Positions 27,371 through 40,921 of a stretch of 64,000 bases of DNA are shown here, piece after piece (the first letter of the stretch is position 1; every line of letters starts with the position of its first letter). Below the pieces are notes generated by a model that had not been told where the DNA came from, searched no databases, and worked only from the letters and a program-made list of their open reading frames with translations. This DNA is from Prostheceraeus crozeri (lineage: Eukaryota; Platyhelminthes; Polycladida; Euryleptidae): positions 124,001-188,000 of the forward strand of contig CAJQUW010006351.1 in NCBI GenBank assembly GCA_907163375.1, in the 5' to 3' direction. The position numbers were made by a program, and so were the translations under genes.

Positions 27371-29640
27371 ATTCCACAAGATCATATTTTGGTGAAATAG
27401 GGATGGACCTAATGTCTCTGGAAGTGAATGAGTTTATAATGGATTTTGACTCCTGTCAACTCCATAACATGCACAATGCCATTCAACCGGCAGCTCAACC
27501 GGCACGAGAAAGCTTTCTCGTGGGCCATCGAAGAATTTGCTTCTAATGTGAAGTATTATTTTCAAGGATCTTACTTTTCATCTAGAAGAAGCTGCTGCCT
27601 TGAATGACGAATTCAAGTTGCCGAATAAAAGACGCGAATCATTCACCCACCACATTCCTGACTATGATGTCACTTTGCGAGAAAATGATAAAGCTTTGAT
27701 GAATTTCTTGGTGTTTTACTTACCAAAGAAATCGGGAATTCCAATCTTATGAGGAACGAGAGGTTTCTTCGTTTGCACAAGGCAATTTCCAAGAGTTGTA
27801 CACGTGCGTAGCTTCTGTTCCCAACAGTTTTGTCAATTTCACCGAAATTTAGGAGTTTTTCCAAAGAGGATCACATAGGCCAACTTTTCTTTCCCACGCT
27901 GATTTCCATGCTCCAAAAATTGTCTGACCGCCTTTTGATCCCTGTAGTTTGTCACAGCATTGTCAAGGGAAACATTGATGAAGTCGTCATAAGCTATGAC
28001 AGCCACCGTAGAGTCGTATTTTGGTCACCAGACAACCGCCTATTGTAAAAAAGAGCGTTTCTCTGGGAGAATACAACATCTTGCGAGCAGGATTCCTGGG
28101 GTTTTGCGCAATATCGCTAAAGCGCATTATTCATGCCAATTAATCTGATCATGAAAAAAAGATCGGATTTTAGGAAGCAGTGACATCAATCCTGCCCTCA
28201 AATATGAGCAATAGAAGACATGCACAAGAAACTGAATGTGTTGAATAGTACCGGTATTGCAGAGAGCCTCTGAATTGCAAAATCCCATGATAACAATCGA
28301 AAGTCTAGTCGAATGGAAGGTATAATCATTTCAAGTAGAAATCCTTCCAACGTCTGGTGATGGACATGATTCTCAAACAGATTTGTGTTTGCAGGAATAT
28401 TCGAGGAATATCTTTCTCAATTCGTCACGATAAAATTGATCATGATGTCATGTAATGATGACTCGTCATCCTGATCAATAGTCACTTACCGAAGTTATTG
28501 TGTTTGTGCTGGCTTTCATTTTGATCAGGTTGCAGGTTGCTTATAATCGGAAAGTCAACCGGTTTCATTTCATCTTGGTACCTTAGTCAAATAAGTTAAC
28601 TCACTGGCCTACATTTATCGGTAATTTTATATTTAGTTAGCACATCAGCATTCTACATGTTCATATTATATGTATTTTTCATTTAACTGATTGGCAATTG
28701 TTAGATAAAACGGATGATTAACCAATATTAGCCTTTACTTTCTCTGTGATCATGTAACAAATTCTATGACCGAGTTTTTAATTTATTAAAACAGAGAATG
28801 CATCAATGTCATCAGCACATGATAGAGAAAGCTACCCTTTGCATTTTCGAATATTCTGGGATACATTTGAAGTTCTTACAAATCATATTCACATGGTAAT
28901 TAGGATAATAGCGAATAACACCACAAATCATGGTTGTGAAATAAGACACGTCAAAATCAAGCAAATGATGGTATAGGCTACTAATAAATGTATGAATCAA
29001 AATTTGTGAACATAATGGGAAATAAAATTATGTCAAAAGAGGTGTCTAGAGTGATATGTCTAAAGAAGTAAATTCAGTGGCGTCCAAAAGCGTCTGGATT
29101 TTCGCCATCGGTAGAGCGACAACCTTGTAATTGTAATCTCTAACTCAAACTGAGATTTCGTCACTTTTCGACTTTTAAGAGAGCTGGAGGAAGATAAAGT
29201 AGATCGCTTTGTCACTGCAAGATGTCAGAGACACCAGCAATGATACAGTGTTGGTTTTATCTGATTACAGCAGTCAGGAGCTTGACATCCATATTTTGAC
29301 GAAATTGAGAAAAATGTTTTGTAGGACAGCTTTATTGATTTTTCATTCCTTCTATAAAATTTAGAGCTACAAAGAAATTTGATTAAAATATTGTACAACA
29401 TACTGTGGCCGGTTGTCATTTTCAGAAAGCGATGGCAAATAGTCAAAGTACCGTTCATGCTATGTTTTGCTCGATCAGTGTGTTGAAGGAATGACCAACA
29501 AACTTGGTTTGTAGATGAATTTATATTTTTCTTTTTTCAAATGTAGTTTGGTTCGATATAAATTTGCTAATTATAATTTTTCGTTTACTTTGTTGATTAA
29601 AGGACATGCTTGGGATTTTTCAATCATGATGTAAAATAAT
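27371..29640. other. No recognisable gene
   Basis: Several short frames occur, the longest 72 residues at 27830-28048, but none shows a known motif or splice-bounded structure. Confidence 0.45.
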
Positions 29641-29647
29641 CATCACT

Positions 29648-29885
29648 ATTGCTATCGTGTATCTTCAAAGAATGACACAATAATGAAAATTCTGTGGCTG
29701 CAGAAATATAAAGTGAAAAAATCGAGGAAAAAAAGAGGATGAAATTATGTGGAATTTAAATAATATATTGCTATCGTGTATTTTCAAAGAATGACACAAT
29801 AATGAAAATTCTGTGGCTGCAGAAATATAAAGTGAAAAAATCGAAGAAAAAGAGAGGATGAAATTATATGGAATTTAAGTAATCT
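29648..29885 (+). repeat. 119-bp tandem duplication
   Basis: Two copies starting ATTGCTATCGTGTAT at 29648 and 29767 differ at only a few bases. The high similarity marks a recent local duplication. Confidence 0.85.
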
Positions 29886-30859
29886 ATAGTTTTATATAGT
29901 AGCGTTCAATCTATCTTTAATTTGAGTGGAATAAACATTCACAACAAAATGGAAGCATTTCAAAAATCGTGTAAACTTATAAGCAGGGCATAGACATAAG
30001 CTCTGATTAGCCTCACAGACAGACAACCCTGAACATCGAAATCCAGAATTGCTTTCCGAATAGCATTATATAATTTCTTTGACTCAAGCTAGAAACATTC
30101 TAAGATGCAGTTCTTGAGATTATCAGCTCGCGATGTCGCGCAGTTTTCTTAAAAAATATCTTTCAAATTTTTATAGAAGATATCGAATAAGGCATACTTA
30201 ATGGTGCAGTTTAGTCAAATTTTCCACTTTATCTCGATCTTAACTCTGTCTTCTCCTGAGTTATGCGGGACACCTCTCACCATGTCAAGTGCGTCGTCTG
30301 CGCACAGCAGCCGAGAAGAGTTGATGATGACGCCATTGTAGACAGGCGTAGGGATGATAGAGTCATTCTATAATGGGTGCATGAAGATCCGATGCAACAA
30401 TTAGGTGTTGGAATGTGCCATAAGACTGCGCGACGGAAGTGAAAATCAAATTGTCATCGTCATTCGATGAATTCTACCACCATCATGGTTCAGTGTTGTG
30501 TCTCTAGGTGCAACAATAAGTTATAACAATCTCAACAAAGTGTGATTCTGTAGATTTCCATCCAGTAGTCCCACGCCTGCGCAAATCGCGCTTTTTATAC
30601 GTAAATGGGCAAAAATGAAAGCACTGCGTGAATTGAACTTTTGATGATTCTTATCTATTTTCATTGTCGTTACCATATGGCGCGGTGACTTTGAACAGTT
30701 TTGAAGTTAAACTCAAATTTTCAGTTACGTAAAACAGGGCTACCACTCTTCCGGTTTTAACCGGATTTCCGGGGTTTTTTTAGAATAAATTAAATAGTGA
30801 GAAAATGTTTTGCCAGGGAGCAAATAATTTGGATTTTGAACAATTTAAAATTTGAAAGG

Positions 30860-31160
30860 GGTTCTTCAAGATTGTGAAATGGCACTTTTGAGACTGCGGA
30901 GGGACCCCTCTAAGATCGTGAGGTGCCCTTTTGAGACTGCGAAGGGGCCCCTTTAAGATCGTGAGGGGTCCTTTTGAGATTGTGAACAGGCCCTTTTGAG
31001 ACTGCGAATGGGCCCCTTTTAGATAGTGAGGGGCCCTTTTAATACTGCGAAGAGGCCCCTCTAAGATTGTGAAGGGGCCCTTTTGGGACTGCGAAGAGGC
31101 CCTTCTGAGATCGTGAGGACCCTTTTGAGATTGTGAAGGGGCCCTTTTTAGACTGCGAGA
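30860..31160 (+). repeat. 22-bp minisatellite, about 13 copies
   Basis: Alternating variants of GGGCCCTTTTGAGACTGCGAAG and GGCCCCTCTAAGATTGTGAA follow each other with 21-23-bp spacing. A 131-residue minus-strand frame over the array is a by-product of the period and is not called a gene. Confidence 0.85.
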
Positions 31161-31167
31161 AAGTGCT

Positions 31168-31285
31168 TTATACATTCCAGGAGGTTTCGCTTGCAGAGCA
31201 TTGAATACATCAAAATTCTTGCAGTTGTACTATCAAAAGGCTGGAGGTTTCGCCTTCAGGGCTTTAAAAATATCAAAATTCTACT
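31168..31285 (+). repeat. 65-bp repeat, two copies
   Basis: Two units with GGAGGTTTCGC followed by a CTTTAAAAA-type and ATCAAAATTCT segment. They are the same unit as at 32225 and 36170. Confidence 0.75.
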
Positions 31286-32224
31286 AGGGTAGGTGCGGAT
31301 GATATGGAACACTTAACGAATATCTTCGATAAAAGATACTTCCTGCAAATATTTTGGAATAATGAAGGTGGTTATTTATTGATGTGATCATTAGCTGCAA
31401 ACACAAAATTTATACGAAATCGGCTGCATACTTCCGCTTGTGTGATAAAAACACAAGTGATATACGAATTTTTGTAGGTCAAAAATAGGGCTGATGCAAA
31501 ATTTAGATTTCAGTAAAGCTATTATTATATCATCAATCAAGTTTTCTCATGAATTTGAATGCATTGGATATGGAAGCTGGGGTCTTGTGCTATGTTTACA
31601 ATATTTCACTTTTCAATTTAGGAATTTTATTAAATATTTTTATAGCTTTTAAAATAAGATATGTATGGTGGGTAATATGGGACACTCCAAGTCTCTCCAG
31701 CTTAATAAACCTCATCGTGTGAGCGACAAAGATGAACTGCAGCTGGGAGACCAAAGAAATTCGGTGTCTTGACTACCTCCAACTATGTTTTCGAAGTTCA
31801 ACAATCAGAAAAAAACGAATCCACTCCTAGAAACAAAGGTAAAGAAAATAGGCCTATGAAGAAAACAAAATCTCGAAATATCTCCAATCCAACTCTACCT
31901 GTTGTAATGGATATATAGCCTCAAACATAAACAAGTGACCCAAGTAACTTCTGTCAGTTCCGTGATGGGGAGTATAGTGATTACCTAAGTTGTGGTCTTC
32001 AAAAGCTGTGAAGAAGACCTGTGAATTGATTTGATGCTTAATGAACTCTTTGATAATTCGTTTCATTCGTCGTTCAAAATAAAACAAGAGTTTACCGAGA
32101 ATGTTTTTTATCTTATTGATGGTGGGAATTTTTCAAAGTATCCTAATTTTGAGAAATTCTAAAAGGGATATATTGAACATTCATTCTATTCATCTAGCTA
32201 AATATTAGAGAATTAAACAGTCAG

Positions 32225-32450
32225 AGGCTTATCCCAAAAGCCTGGAGGTTTTGCTTGCGGCGCTTTATGAAACATCAAAACCCTACTAGTTGCACTCCCA
32301 AAAGGCTCTAGGTTTTGCCTGCGGCTCTTTATAAAACATCAAAATTCAACTAGTTATACTCCTAAAAGGGTGTAGGTTTCGCCTGTGGCGCTTTAAAAAA
32401 CATCAAAACTATACTAGTTACTCTCATAAAAGGCTGGAGGTTTTAAAAGT
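32225..32450 (+). repeat. 65-bp minisatellite, four copies
   Basis: Units contain GGAGGTTTTGC or GTAGGTTTCGC, then GCGCTTTA, AACATCAAAA and CTAGTTA, with a period of about 62-66 bp and 80-90 percent similarity. Confidence 0.8.
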
Positions 32451-32699
32451 CTGCGATACTTTGCCTCAAAATGGTTGAGCTCTAATTAATTATTATCTAT
32501 GGCCTTAATGCATTAATAATCAATGTATTTTTAGTCGCAGCATATGGTGTATAGTGTGTAGGCGCATAAAGATTCATAAATATTTAAAATTGAATCTAGG
32601 ATTACTTGTAATCATATCAAAACTGAAAATGGTCCCCAGGAAAGGCAACGTTTGGACCCCCAGAAGATATCTTTCGGATTTTTTTGTGACTCCGCGTTC

Positions 32700-33060
32700 T
32701 CATCCCTGGATTGAGGAGATGTGCTGTTTAAATAATTTACGATCGGTCTGTAGTAGTGCGCTGGCATTCCATCCTGCATGAAGATATTCCTATCCTTCAT
32801 GACATTCGGTATATTTTATGCAGCATAGAAAGGAAGATTTTACCATACATTCTCGATTTCTCAAAAGAATGATGGCTCTCTCAAAGAAAATGGCTTGCCC
32901 AAGCATTTAAATCGCGCTGACCAAGGATTTTGTATGAAGACATTTGCTGTGACCAGACCGCTCTGCTGAAGCGGTCTTCCAAGCGTAGAACAGCTGAACA
33001 GCAATTTCATAGCGGTTTCATGAAAATTCTTCACAACAACGACGGGATCTTGCACCGTGT
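32700..33060 (-). pseudogene. Mariner-type transposase relic
   Basis: The minus strand at 32800-32710 encodes I-F-M-Q-D-G-M-P-A-H-Y then V-N-Y-L-N-S, matching the second catalytic aspartate region of mariner/Tc1 transposases (F-M-Q-D-G-A-P-P-H). The upstream stretch to 33060 keeps only weak similarity across several stops. No other catalytic residue is identifiable. Confidence 0.45.
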
Positions 33061-33632
33061 GACGTCATGGCACGATTAATAGAAAATGGCAAAGCTGCAC
33101 GAGAATAGAGCATTATAAATTTGAATGTAAAACTTTTGATCGAAACGAAGAAAGTTGTCTTTGAAACAGTTAAGTAAAATCATCCATAGGCCTACATGTA
33201 GATTATTCGATAATATGCAGTCTTTTTATCGAGCTGAAATCGTCAATCGTTCAATAACTTCATGCTGATTTTGCATTGGGGGAGGGTAGAGGGGTCTTTG
33301 TAGTACACTCTGTCTAACCTTCAAAAACGGTTCTCCTGAAAATAGTAGCTGCTCTAGTCATGTATTCTAGTGCACCTTGATGAAACTGATGATCGAATAA
33401 GGATCAGTAATAATTTAATACATTTGCTTGCTAACTGTGACGATTCATAAGCATCTTTATTAGAAGAGACCCAACTTCTGCCTTAACGCTTTCAAAACTT
33501 ACCGGGTTATGTGATATCGAATAATCGTAGGTTTCTTACTTTGAGGGGGCCACCGACTACTTAATCTAGGGAGCCCATTCCGATTTGACTTTCCGGTTTT
33601 TATTTTTGATAAGAATGGCAGCCCTGGTAAAA

Positions 33633-36159
33633 GTAGGAAAATTAATAACAATTGATACGTGGTGACCACGGTCACCAAATGTCAGTAAAATTTTGTGTTT
33701 TCAGTAAAATTTCAGAAATTATATTCTTTGCAAAACAAGGCTTTTAATTTTTTTTTCTGAAATCTTCATTTCAGATTTTGGTGTGAATTTCTTAATAATT
33801 ATTGATAATACATTTTTCATGGAATCCAACTAGTCCATTGTAATTGTGATGCAGCGTCGGAATGCTAAAATTTCCATGCTGTATTTTCGACATTTTATAT
33901 ATTGATGCATCTAAAGGGTCTATAGAATATTTTGGTTGAAGTTCAATGTCACGTTGAACGTCAATGTTAAGTACCTGGGATATTGTGCCATGAGTGTTGA
34001 AATAGGTTGATGTTGGTGTTGTGTTGTTGGTATTCTGACATAAAGTAGGACTCTACATCGATGAAGCTGATCGTACAACGAAATTGTGAAATGTAACTTT
34101 ACTCACCACGATCCAAAGTTTCCCAAATAATTTATATTTCATGAAATCCAGCTTTCATGCATTCAGGGAAGAGAATCTTCCGTATTGAACCGTAATTCCG
34201 GATTTTTTTGACAGTCACCTGGGTCATTTCGAAGTGGGGACGTAAGATTTTTGAAAAATCTGAAAACTCACCGCTCTCAAAAGTTGCTCTGGCGTGTGTC
34301 ATGAAAGGAAATGGAAATCAAACTGGGTTGGTACTATTTTTACGCTGCCTCAGCTGTTATGATGTTAACATTATTTTTTGCCCATTTTAGCTTAAAAATC
34401 TAAGTTATTGTAACTGTAATGGACAGGGAAGTCCTTGGATTGAATTTTGTTTATCTTTTCTGAACATAATGCAAGTCACTCAATCCCAAACGCATGAACA
34501 CTATTTTGGTGGTACTAACCAGTCGGTTAGAAACATGAATTTCGATAATCGGCCGATGCTAATTAGTTGGATTAAATATATGTCACGAAAAATACGTGTG
34601 GATCGTATACTTGAATCATTTATTAAATCACTGCTTTACATCGCATTTTCTAGCATAACATATGAGTAAGAATGAAATTCACTTGCAGAAATAGTTGTGT
34701 GCATGTACATGTAGATGAACAAAATTCTATAGACTTATTACTTAACAAAAAATGTGTAGCTTTATGTATTATAAGCATATGAACAAGATTTTGACAACGA
34801 TGTTGTCTGTAAGCTACACTAACAACCAATTGATTCTTAGATGAATGATCTTTATACTAAAAAACGGAATTTGGCTCTTATTCCCTTAAACCCCCTTATT
34901 CCGTCAAATTCAATGAAGGTGACAACAATTTGCAAAAGTCTACTCTGCGCTCTTTCCTGTATGCACCTAGTATGCACCTCGGCTACTTCTTAAGGATAGG
35001 ATGTGCGTGTTTCCATTGTCAACTCGCCGACGACAGTATCAACAAGGGATGCGCGGAAGCACAACATGTAGTCTTCATGTGGCCTTTTGCCTCTTCACAT
35101 ATGGCCATGTAGTCATTCGTTCTCTGCATAAAAACACATCAAAAAATCCCAAGAATTACCCTAGAACCAGCAATTGCATGATGACTTCGCAAATGATACT
35201 TAACCTTTCTCTTCTGAGTAGCAAAATTAAAAAAAACCAGGCTAGTCATAAGATATTTCATGATGTTTGTCAGGCTAGATATTTAAAGCATGTTATCGTT
35301 GCCAAAGAGTAGCCTAACGTTTATAAAACATTTTCATCGATTTAGATTCTGACGACCCATGGGCCCCTCTGACGAATGGTGGTCCTTTTTGAAGATGCTG
35401 GACTTTTTTTGACCAGACTATGCTTTATTTATGTTACGAGTATGTATCCGCTACGTGATTTATGTTTCCTTGTTACGTTTTTGGCTCTTTAGTAGTTCCC
35501 TAGACCGCACATGCTAGTTAACCGATCGCCATACAATTTCATAGCAAATGATTCGACTATTTTCTCCGTGTAAATTAAGTTTTTCAATTGGAATGTTATT
35601 TTCAGAATAACAGAGGGTTGGTTAGCCGATACCTTAGACATGATGAGAAAAGCTAACTATGTACCAAATTTGCCAATTGAAGTCTGTTGCAAAAAGTTCA
35701 TGACGATCGATTTATGTATACATTCTAGGAGAATGATGTCTGGCTTGTGGGCTTGCTTAAAATTAAATGGCGATCAGAGCTTGGTTGTAGAAATTCTGCA
35801 TACTGGTGCATTATGATGAGCATATTATTTGATTATATTCAAGAAATTTTATTTGTATTGGTGTTAGTCTTCTTCTTTATTTGAATTCATCATTGGCACC
35901 AATGGCGATTAATTTTATGAAAACTACATGTACAATAGTATACTTAAGGTGTATTTATTCAAGAAGCAAATCGCACATTGTGAAGTAGACAATTCCACTT
36001 GTTCTACTGTGTACGGGATGTATTATTACTCGTACATTGTGAAACAATATACACGCCAAAAATTTTGATTCACAAAACCCTCCCTCATATCATGACATTT
36101 TGAAATAGCATTAAGCTAAAAAAAGTTGTAAGTCCTGCTTGATATAATTACTGAGAAAA
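33633..36159. other. No recognisable gene
   Basis: Short frames only, the longest 103 residues at 35001-35312 (+), which shows no known motif. Confidence 0.45.
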
Positions 36160-36600
36160 TGTTTTATACATTACAGGAGGTTTCGCGTGCGGCGCTTTAA
36201 GCAGCTTAAAGTCGACCAGTCATACTCCCAAAAGACCGGAGGATTCGACTAAGGCGCTTCAGAAAAACGTAGAAATTCTACTAGTTTTACTCTCAACAGG
36301 CTGAAGGTTTCGCCTACGACGCTTTAAAAAACATCAAAATTCTACTAATTATACTCACAAAAAGCTGGAGGTTTTAAGATGAGCTGGAGATCTAATTTAT
36401 TATCTGTGGCTTTAGTGCATTACTAATCAATGTATTTTTAGTTGCAGCATAGGGCCAATAGTGTGTATAGGCGCATAGAACTTCATAACTATCTAAAATT
36501 GACTCTTGGATTACTTGTAATCATACCTAAACTGAAAGTGGGCCTCAAATAAAGTATGCCTTCCTCCCCCATCCCCTTTAGAAGATATCTTCCGGATTTT
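36160..36600 (+). repeat. Second copy of the hAT-borne repeat
   Basis: Four 65-bp units at about 36170-36390 are followed by unique sequence matching 32465-32690, including TAATCAATGTATTTTTAGT and GGATTACTTGTAATCATA. Identity is roughly 75-80 percent. Terminal repeats for this copy were not found. Confidence 0.7.
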
Positions 36601-38490
36601 TGTTCCTGTATAGCATATATTGGGCCCTAAGTGTCATTAAAGTGTCAGTAAATTTCTAACTCAGAGTTGCCGGTCACCATGTTTACATCAAAAGTTGCAT
36701 CTGTGGTAGTACAATATGCTGGCCAATAATAATTGCAATCAAACATTTGTTTCGGCAATTATTTTTTAAAAAAAGTTGTCCAAAGTCACCGCTGGATGAG
36801 GTGACTTTGGACACTCGTTTAAATAGAACAAATTTTTATTGAAATATCGACATGAAACACTTTTATTTTACTGTGTAGTACATAAGTGTGTTCGGAATGT
36901 TCAGTCATACTTTTTCATCATGCTTTCTTCTGATCTCGACGTGCTCAACGTTTTCTAATAGGAAAAATTAGACAACACTACTGAGCGAATTTCAATGGCT
37001 TAGTTAGAAGAATTTAACCATTCCAGCAGCTAATGGTCGCTCCTTGAATATATAGGCTTAAATGTAAGCCTCGAGGATTATCTTGTGTGCACTCAGCCCG
37101 ACTCATTTTTGGATCTAAGAGAATGCATGTCAATTTTTAAAAAAGCTTGCATAAATGAAATGCGAAGTATGAATTCATCAAGCAATTTCACACGGATGTA
37201 TACTTGACAACAACAGTTGACTACTCGCATTGCTTTCTTAACATTAGCAGTGCTCCTTACCTTGTCTTGTCTTTGTTAATATCATTCAATTCCAACTGAT
37301 TCCGTGTAAATTTTATATTAGGGCTTAGTGAGCGTGGCAGAGTAAAGGAAACAAGCATTTGCTTTGGTCCAAAAAATAGCAACGATGAAAATCGCAAAGG
37401 CAAATTCACGCATTCAAAGCTCCACGGGGAATCAAGTTTATGCAAAAATTTACATGCCATGTGTTATTCTTCTGACTGGTCAAATTGTTAGGGGGATTAC
37501 GAAAGTGGTCAGAAATTTGAATCAATTAGTCGCCCATTCATCACCGAGTTAGCTATACTGCAATATGTCAGGTAGTTAACAGAGAACATCCGGAATAACA
37601 TCTTTGAAAAAAATTACACTATAAAAATTCAAAGTAGGCCGAATTGATAAGATACAAATATCACGGAAGCAATAATGTTCAAGAATGAATCTCCAGAACC
37701 ACTGAAACTATGTTAGCAACAAAATTCATTGTCTTCAAGAGAAAATGGATGCTCTATGGCTTTTTGTTGCTATAGTAAAGTACAGTTATGTCTGCATATC
37801 CGATGTTCAAAGTCACCCAATGTTGCCCATTTACAGTGGAGGGTGACTGGAGGGCATTTTGCTAATAATTATTGCAAGAAGTGCAATAGACTCTACATAT
37901 AATTTAGGTTCTTCTCAAGCATTCTACACTGAGATTTCGTATTTTGTGGCAATCAAATATTAAAAAGCGGTGCCACTTTGAAAGTACACTTTTAGAGGAA
38001 TCTGTAAGCTTGTGTACCATGATATTATATTCCATAACGATTGAATCGTTCTAAAAGCATTTGAAAATAGCAACTTGATGTAATGCTGAGATTTCGCTTT
38101 TCTCCAAGGTCACCCCATCTTACGGCGCGTCACGCCAACTTGAAGCAATGGTATTGATTGCCCTGTTTGTTCACTTCTAGAAATTGAATTTGATCTGATT
38201 TAATGCTTCTATTTTCAGAACATAATAAAGCTTAATGAGGTATAGCAGTAAACCAATGGTAGTGAAACGAACGTACGAAATTGACTACCTTATTTATAAC
38301 CTAATGTACATGTATTTTTGACCTATTGGTTAGCGTATGAAGTTTTAATTAATTATCTGACAAAAATTCATTTTCGAATCAGTATCCATATGCATTGATG
38401 TTATTGCGATCGTCTTTCAAGCGTTCAAAATTCATGAGATAGCAGTAGTTAGAAATCAAAATAGAATTCAACAGACGGAAAATAACTGCG
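36601..38490. other. No recognisable gene
   Basis: AT-rich DNA with overlapping short frames near 37257-37552 on both strands, none supported as coding. Confidence 0.45.
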
Positions 38491-38493
38491 CGT

Positions 38494-38571
38494 CTTGGTG
38501 GATTTGAGCCACGGACCTCTAGCATTCTAGGCCAACGCTCCAACTGAGCTATCGACGAGCGACAGAACGAC
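38494..38571 (-). repeat. tRNA-like pseudogene or SINE head
   Basis: The minus strand has a strong A box (TAGCTCAGTTGGAGCG), an anticodon-like arm with loop CTAGAAT and a B-box-like GGCTCAAATCC. The D-loop is short and the acceptor pairs at only about four of seven positions. It is read as a decayed tRNA or the head of a SINE. Confidence 0.5.
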
Positions 38572-38574
38572 ATG

Positions 38575-40854
38575 AGTCCTCAATTGAAGAATCCACGTAA
38601 GAGAATCAGATGGCTTCATCCCCCAAGACAACATAGCATTAGCGTGGAAGGAAGAAGTAGAACAGTCAACCCCTTGCAAGTTCCTATATGTTCCCCCACT
38701 TTTGTAATTCCAATACAACAAGTACTTGAGATCTAACAAATCTTGCCGAACACATGGGCCACTGAATAGTACACTGATGCAACGAACTTCCGATCGACAA
38801 TAGACATTTGTTTCTGATGGATTGTTGAGTTGACTGCATCCTTCCAATGCGGAACTTCGGGTGGCTGTTCCGTGAGAGGCTTTGACTGGCTGAATGTGCT
38901 TGGCTTGGTAATCTCCTCTTGATAGAGGATCTGCACTCTGCCGGGTGGAGTGTAGATGGTATGGAACGATCATTGGAAGGCATTTTTCGATATTTTTTCA
39001 TAATTTGAAATCATAAGTAGATGGAAGATCGCCCACGACGAAAATGAACTTTCATAGTTAAGTATCGAACGAACGAAGCGTTTTCGACTACGTGGAATGT
39101 CGATAAAAACTTGTTTCAGAAAAAGGTGCTATTAAATGACCCAAACATCCTTCATGCCACCTTTTAAAAGCAAGAATCAGTCCAAAGATGACTCTTTATG
39201 CATCTTCAAATTTCAACTATGGACTTGTGTTTAGTGAATTTTGACGTTATGGATTGTGTTATTCCGAAGATGAAAATGAACATATCTGTCCGATATTGTT
39301 TCATTGAAAAACATGCTTTACGTTTTAATTCTGCGTGTATAATGAATTTCACACTGAGCTGGAAAGTGTCTGCAATTATGCGTATTTTTCTCTTGGATTA
39401 AATTAATATCAGTTTTGGTAGAGTACCAATCAATATTCTGGATTTGTGTTCCACAATCAATGAGATAGAATGTAACTTTGTTTGACTCTTGTCTAATACT
39501 TAAGTGAGAAATATCTACAAAAAATCAACTAATTAAAGAACAACCATAGCAAGCGCTTTCAGATGACCTCGGAGAGTCCATGATCAATACAATTCGCTGA
39601 CTTTTACGAGGATAACAGAGACCATTTTTCGCGATTGCGCCAAGATTATGAACGAAATGCCTTTTGACATCGTGAAAGCCAGAGGCATTGAGTTGATTAA
39701 CAATTTAATCGCTTCTCCATCACAGACATTATAACTTTATATACATGTTCAGCACTTTGTATATTGAGTGATTACTTGCATGGATGCAGCTTCTCACATC
39801 TTGCATAAATTCGTCTAATCTAAACGAGAAAGTAGTAATCACATTGAAATTCTATATATGCTGTAGTGCTTTCATTCATCACATATGCGCAATAGTCTAC
39901 CTACGTTTATTTACACAGCCTGCGTAAAAAAAGGAAATTTACCGCGTAGGACCACTGCTTCCATCAGATGATAAGATGTGGGCTGCCATTGTCCATGCCG
40001 ACTGTCCAATAAGTCGTTGACAATTTTTCTTTAACCATGGTGTCTTTAACTTTTTGAGTGATTAATTGAAGTCCTATGAGAAGTTGCATCACACTATTTT
40101 TCAAAACCGATGCCATCTTTTATGAGACATTAATCTCTAATATTTCATAGTTGTTCAACTTGATGTAGATTCTTATTAATTTAGCCTATCATTTAGTTTT
40201 ATAAGTACCTATAACATAACATGGTTCATTAATTAAAAGTGAGGCCTACCTCAACCCGAAATAATGGCTAAGATAGGCCTATTGATAAAGTCCAGCATAT
40301 TTTCAATCAAGTTTATTTGATATAGAAGTTGACGTCCATGAATCTTCCTCTTTCATGAATCTTTCCTTAGTACATGAATGAAACATGGGCAAAAAGGCAA
40401 CTTTTTCATAAAAGGAGAGTGATATTGGTGGTTTTTGACAATAATCTGAGTGCTGCAATCGCCATCACGTAGTTCATGAATTTATAGTAACCTCTCGAAG
40501 AAATGGGCAGCAAGCCTTCGGAATTAGGATATCTTGCATGTAGAGACTTTGTTTATAGACAATAACAGTATAACTTACAGTATTCACAGTGATCCTACTC
40601 AAGTCAAAATGCCAAAATATGCATTTATTCTGCCTGATGTCTTGCCTGACAAATTTCATACGATGTGGAGAGAGCAAGACCCTTGTATAATTATAATGAT
40701 AATCCGCGTATATTTGAAGAAAATTACAACAGCCCCAATAAAAAGAATCGTAGGCACCAAAAGACATATACCTATGTTCATAATTTTCATATTACAGGCA
40801 CATCGGTTTATAGATATATAAATGTACATAATAATATGATTCATATATAATATA
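38575..40854. other. No recognisable gene
   Basis: Three overlapping minus-strand frames at 39001-38527 are unusually long for this DNA but show no known domain. The rest has short frames only. Confidence 0.4.
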
Positions 40855-40883
40855 TGGAATCAAAAACGCAGTTTTGACGTGAG

Positions 40884-40921
40884 CACTACATGTTTCAGCA
40901 ATTCCTTGCCATCATCAGGTG
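40884..40921 (-). ncRNA. Hammerhead-ribozyme-like motif at the Penelope 3' end
   Basis: On the minus strand: CAC (helix I), the perfect core CTGATGA, one extra T, helix II GGCAA/TTGCT with loop GGAA, GAA, then ACA/TGT as a palindromic 3-bp helix III, A17, and GTG pairing with CAC. This matches the compact hammerheads reported from Penelope-like terminal repeats, which have a very short helix III. The copy in the other arm keeps only helix II onward. Confidence 0.6.

Larger units (their letters stand above)
30735..33626. mobile_element. hAT-like element carrying minisatellites
   Basis: The left end is CAGGGCTACCACTCTT and the inverted right end reads CAGGGCTGCCATTCTT. GTAAAA flanks both sides (30729-30734 and 33627-33632). 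Inside are a 22-bp minisatellite, a roughly 65-bp minisatellite in two clusters, and a mariner transposase relic. No hAT transposase is recognisable, so it is non-autonomous or gutted. A second copy of part of its interior lies at 36160-36600. Confidence 0.6.

Noticed and set aside
30780-31175. 131-residue minus-strand frame with Ser-Gln-Lys-Gly-Pro repeats
   Set aside because: It lies entirely over the 22-bp minisatellite; its periodic sequence follows from the DNA repeat.
38494-38571. Functional tRNA gene
   Set aside because: The D-loop is short and the acceptor stem pairs poorly, so it is listed as tRNA-like repeat only.
38527-39001. Three overlapping minus-strand frames
   Set aside because: Three competing frames with no recognisable motif and no conserved start; not enough to call a gene.
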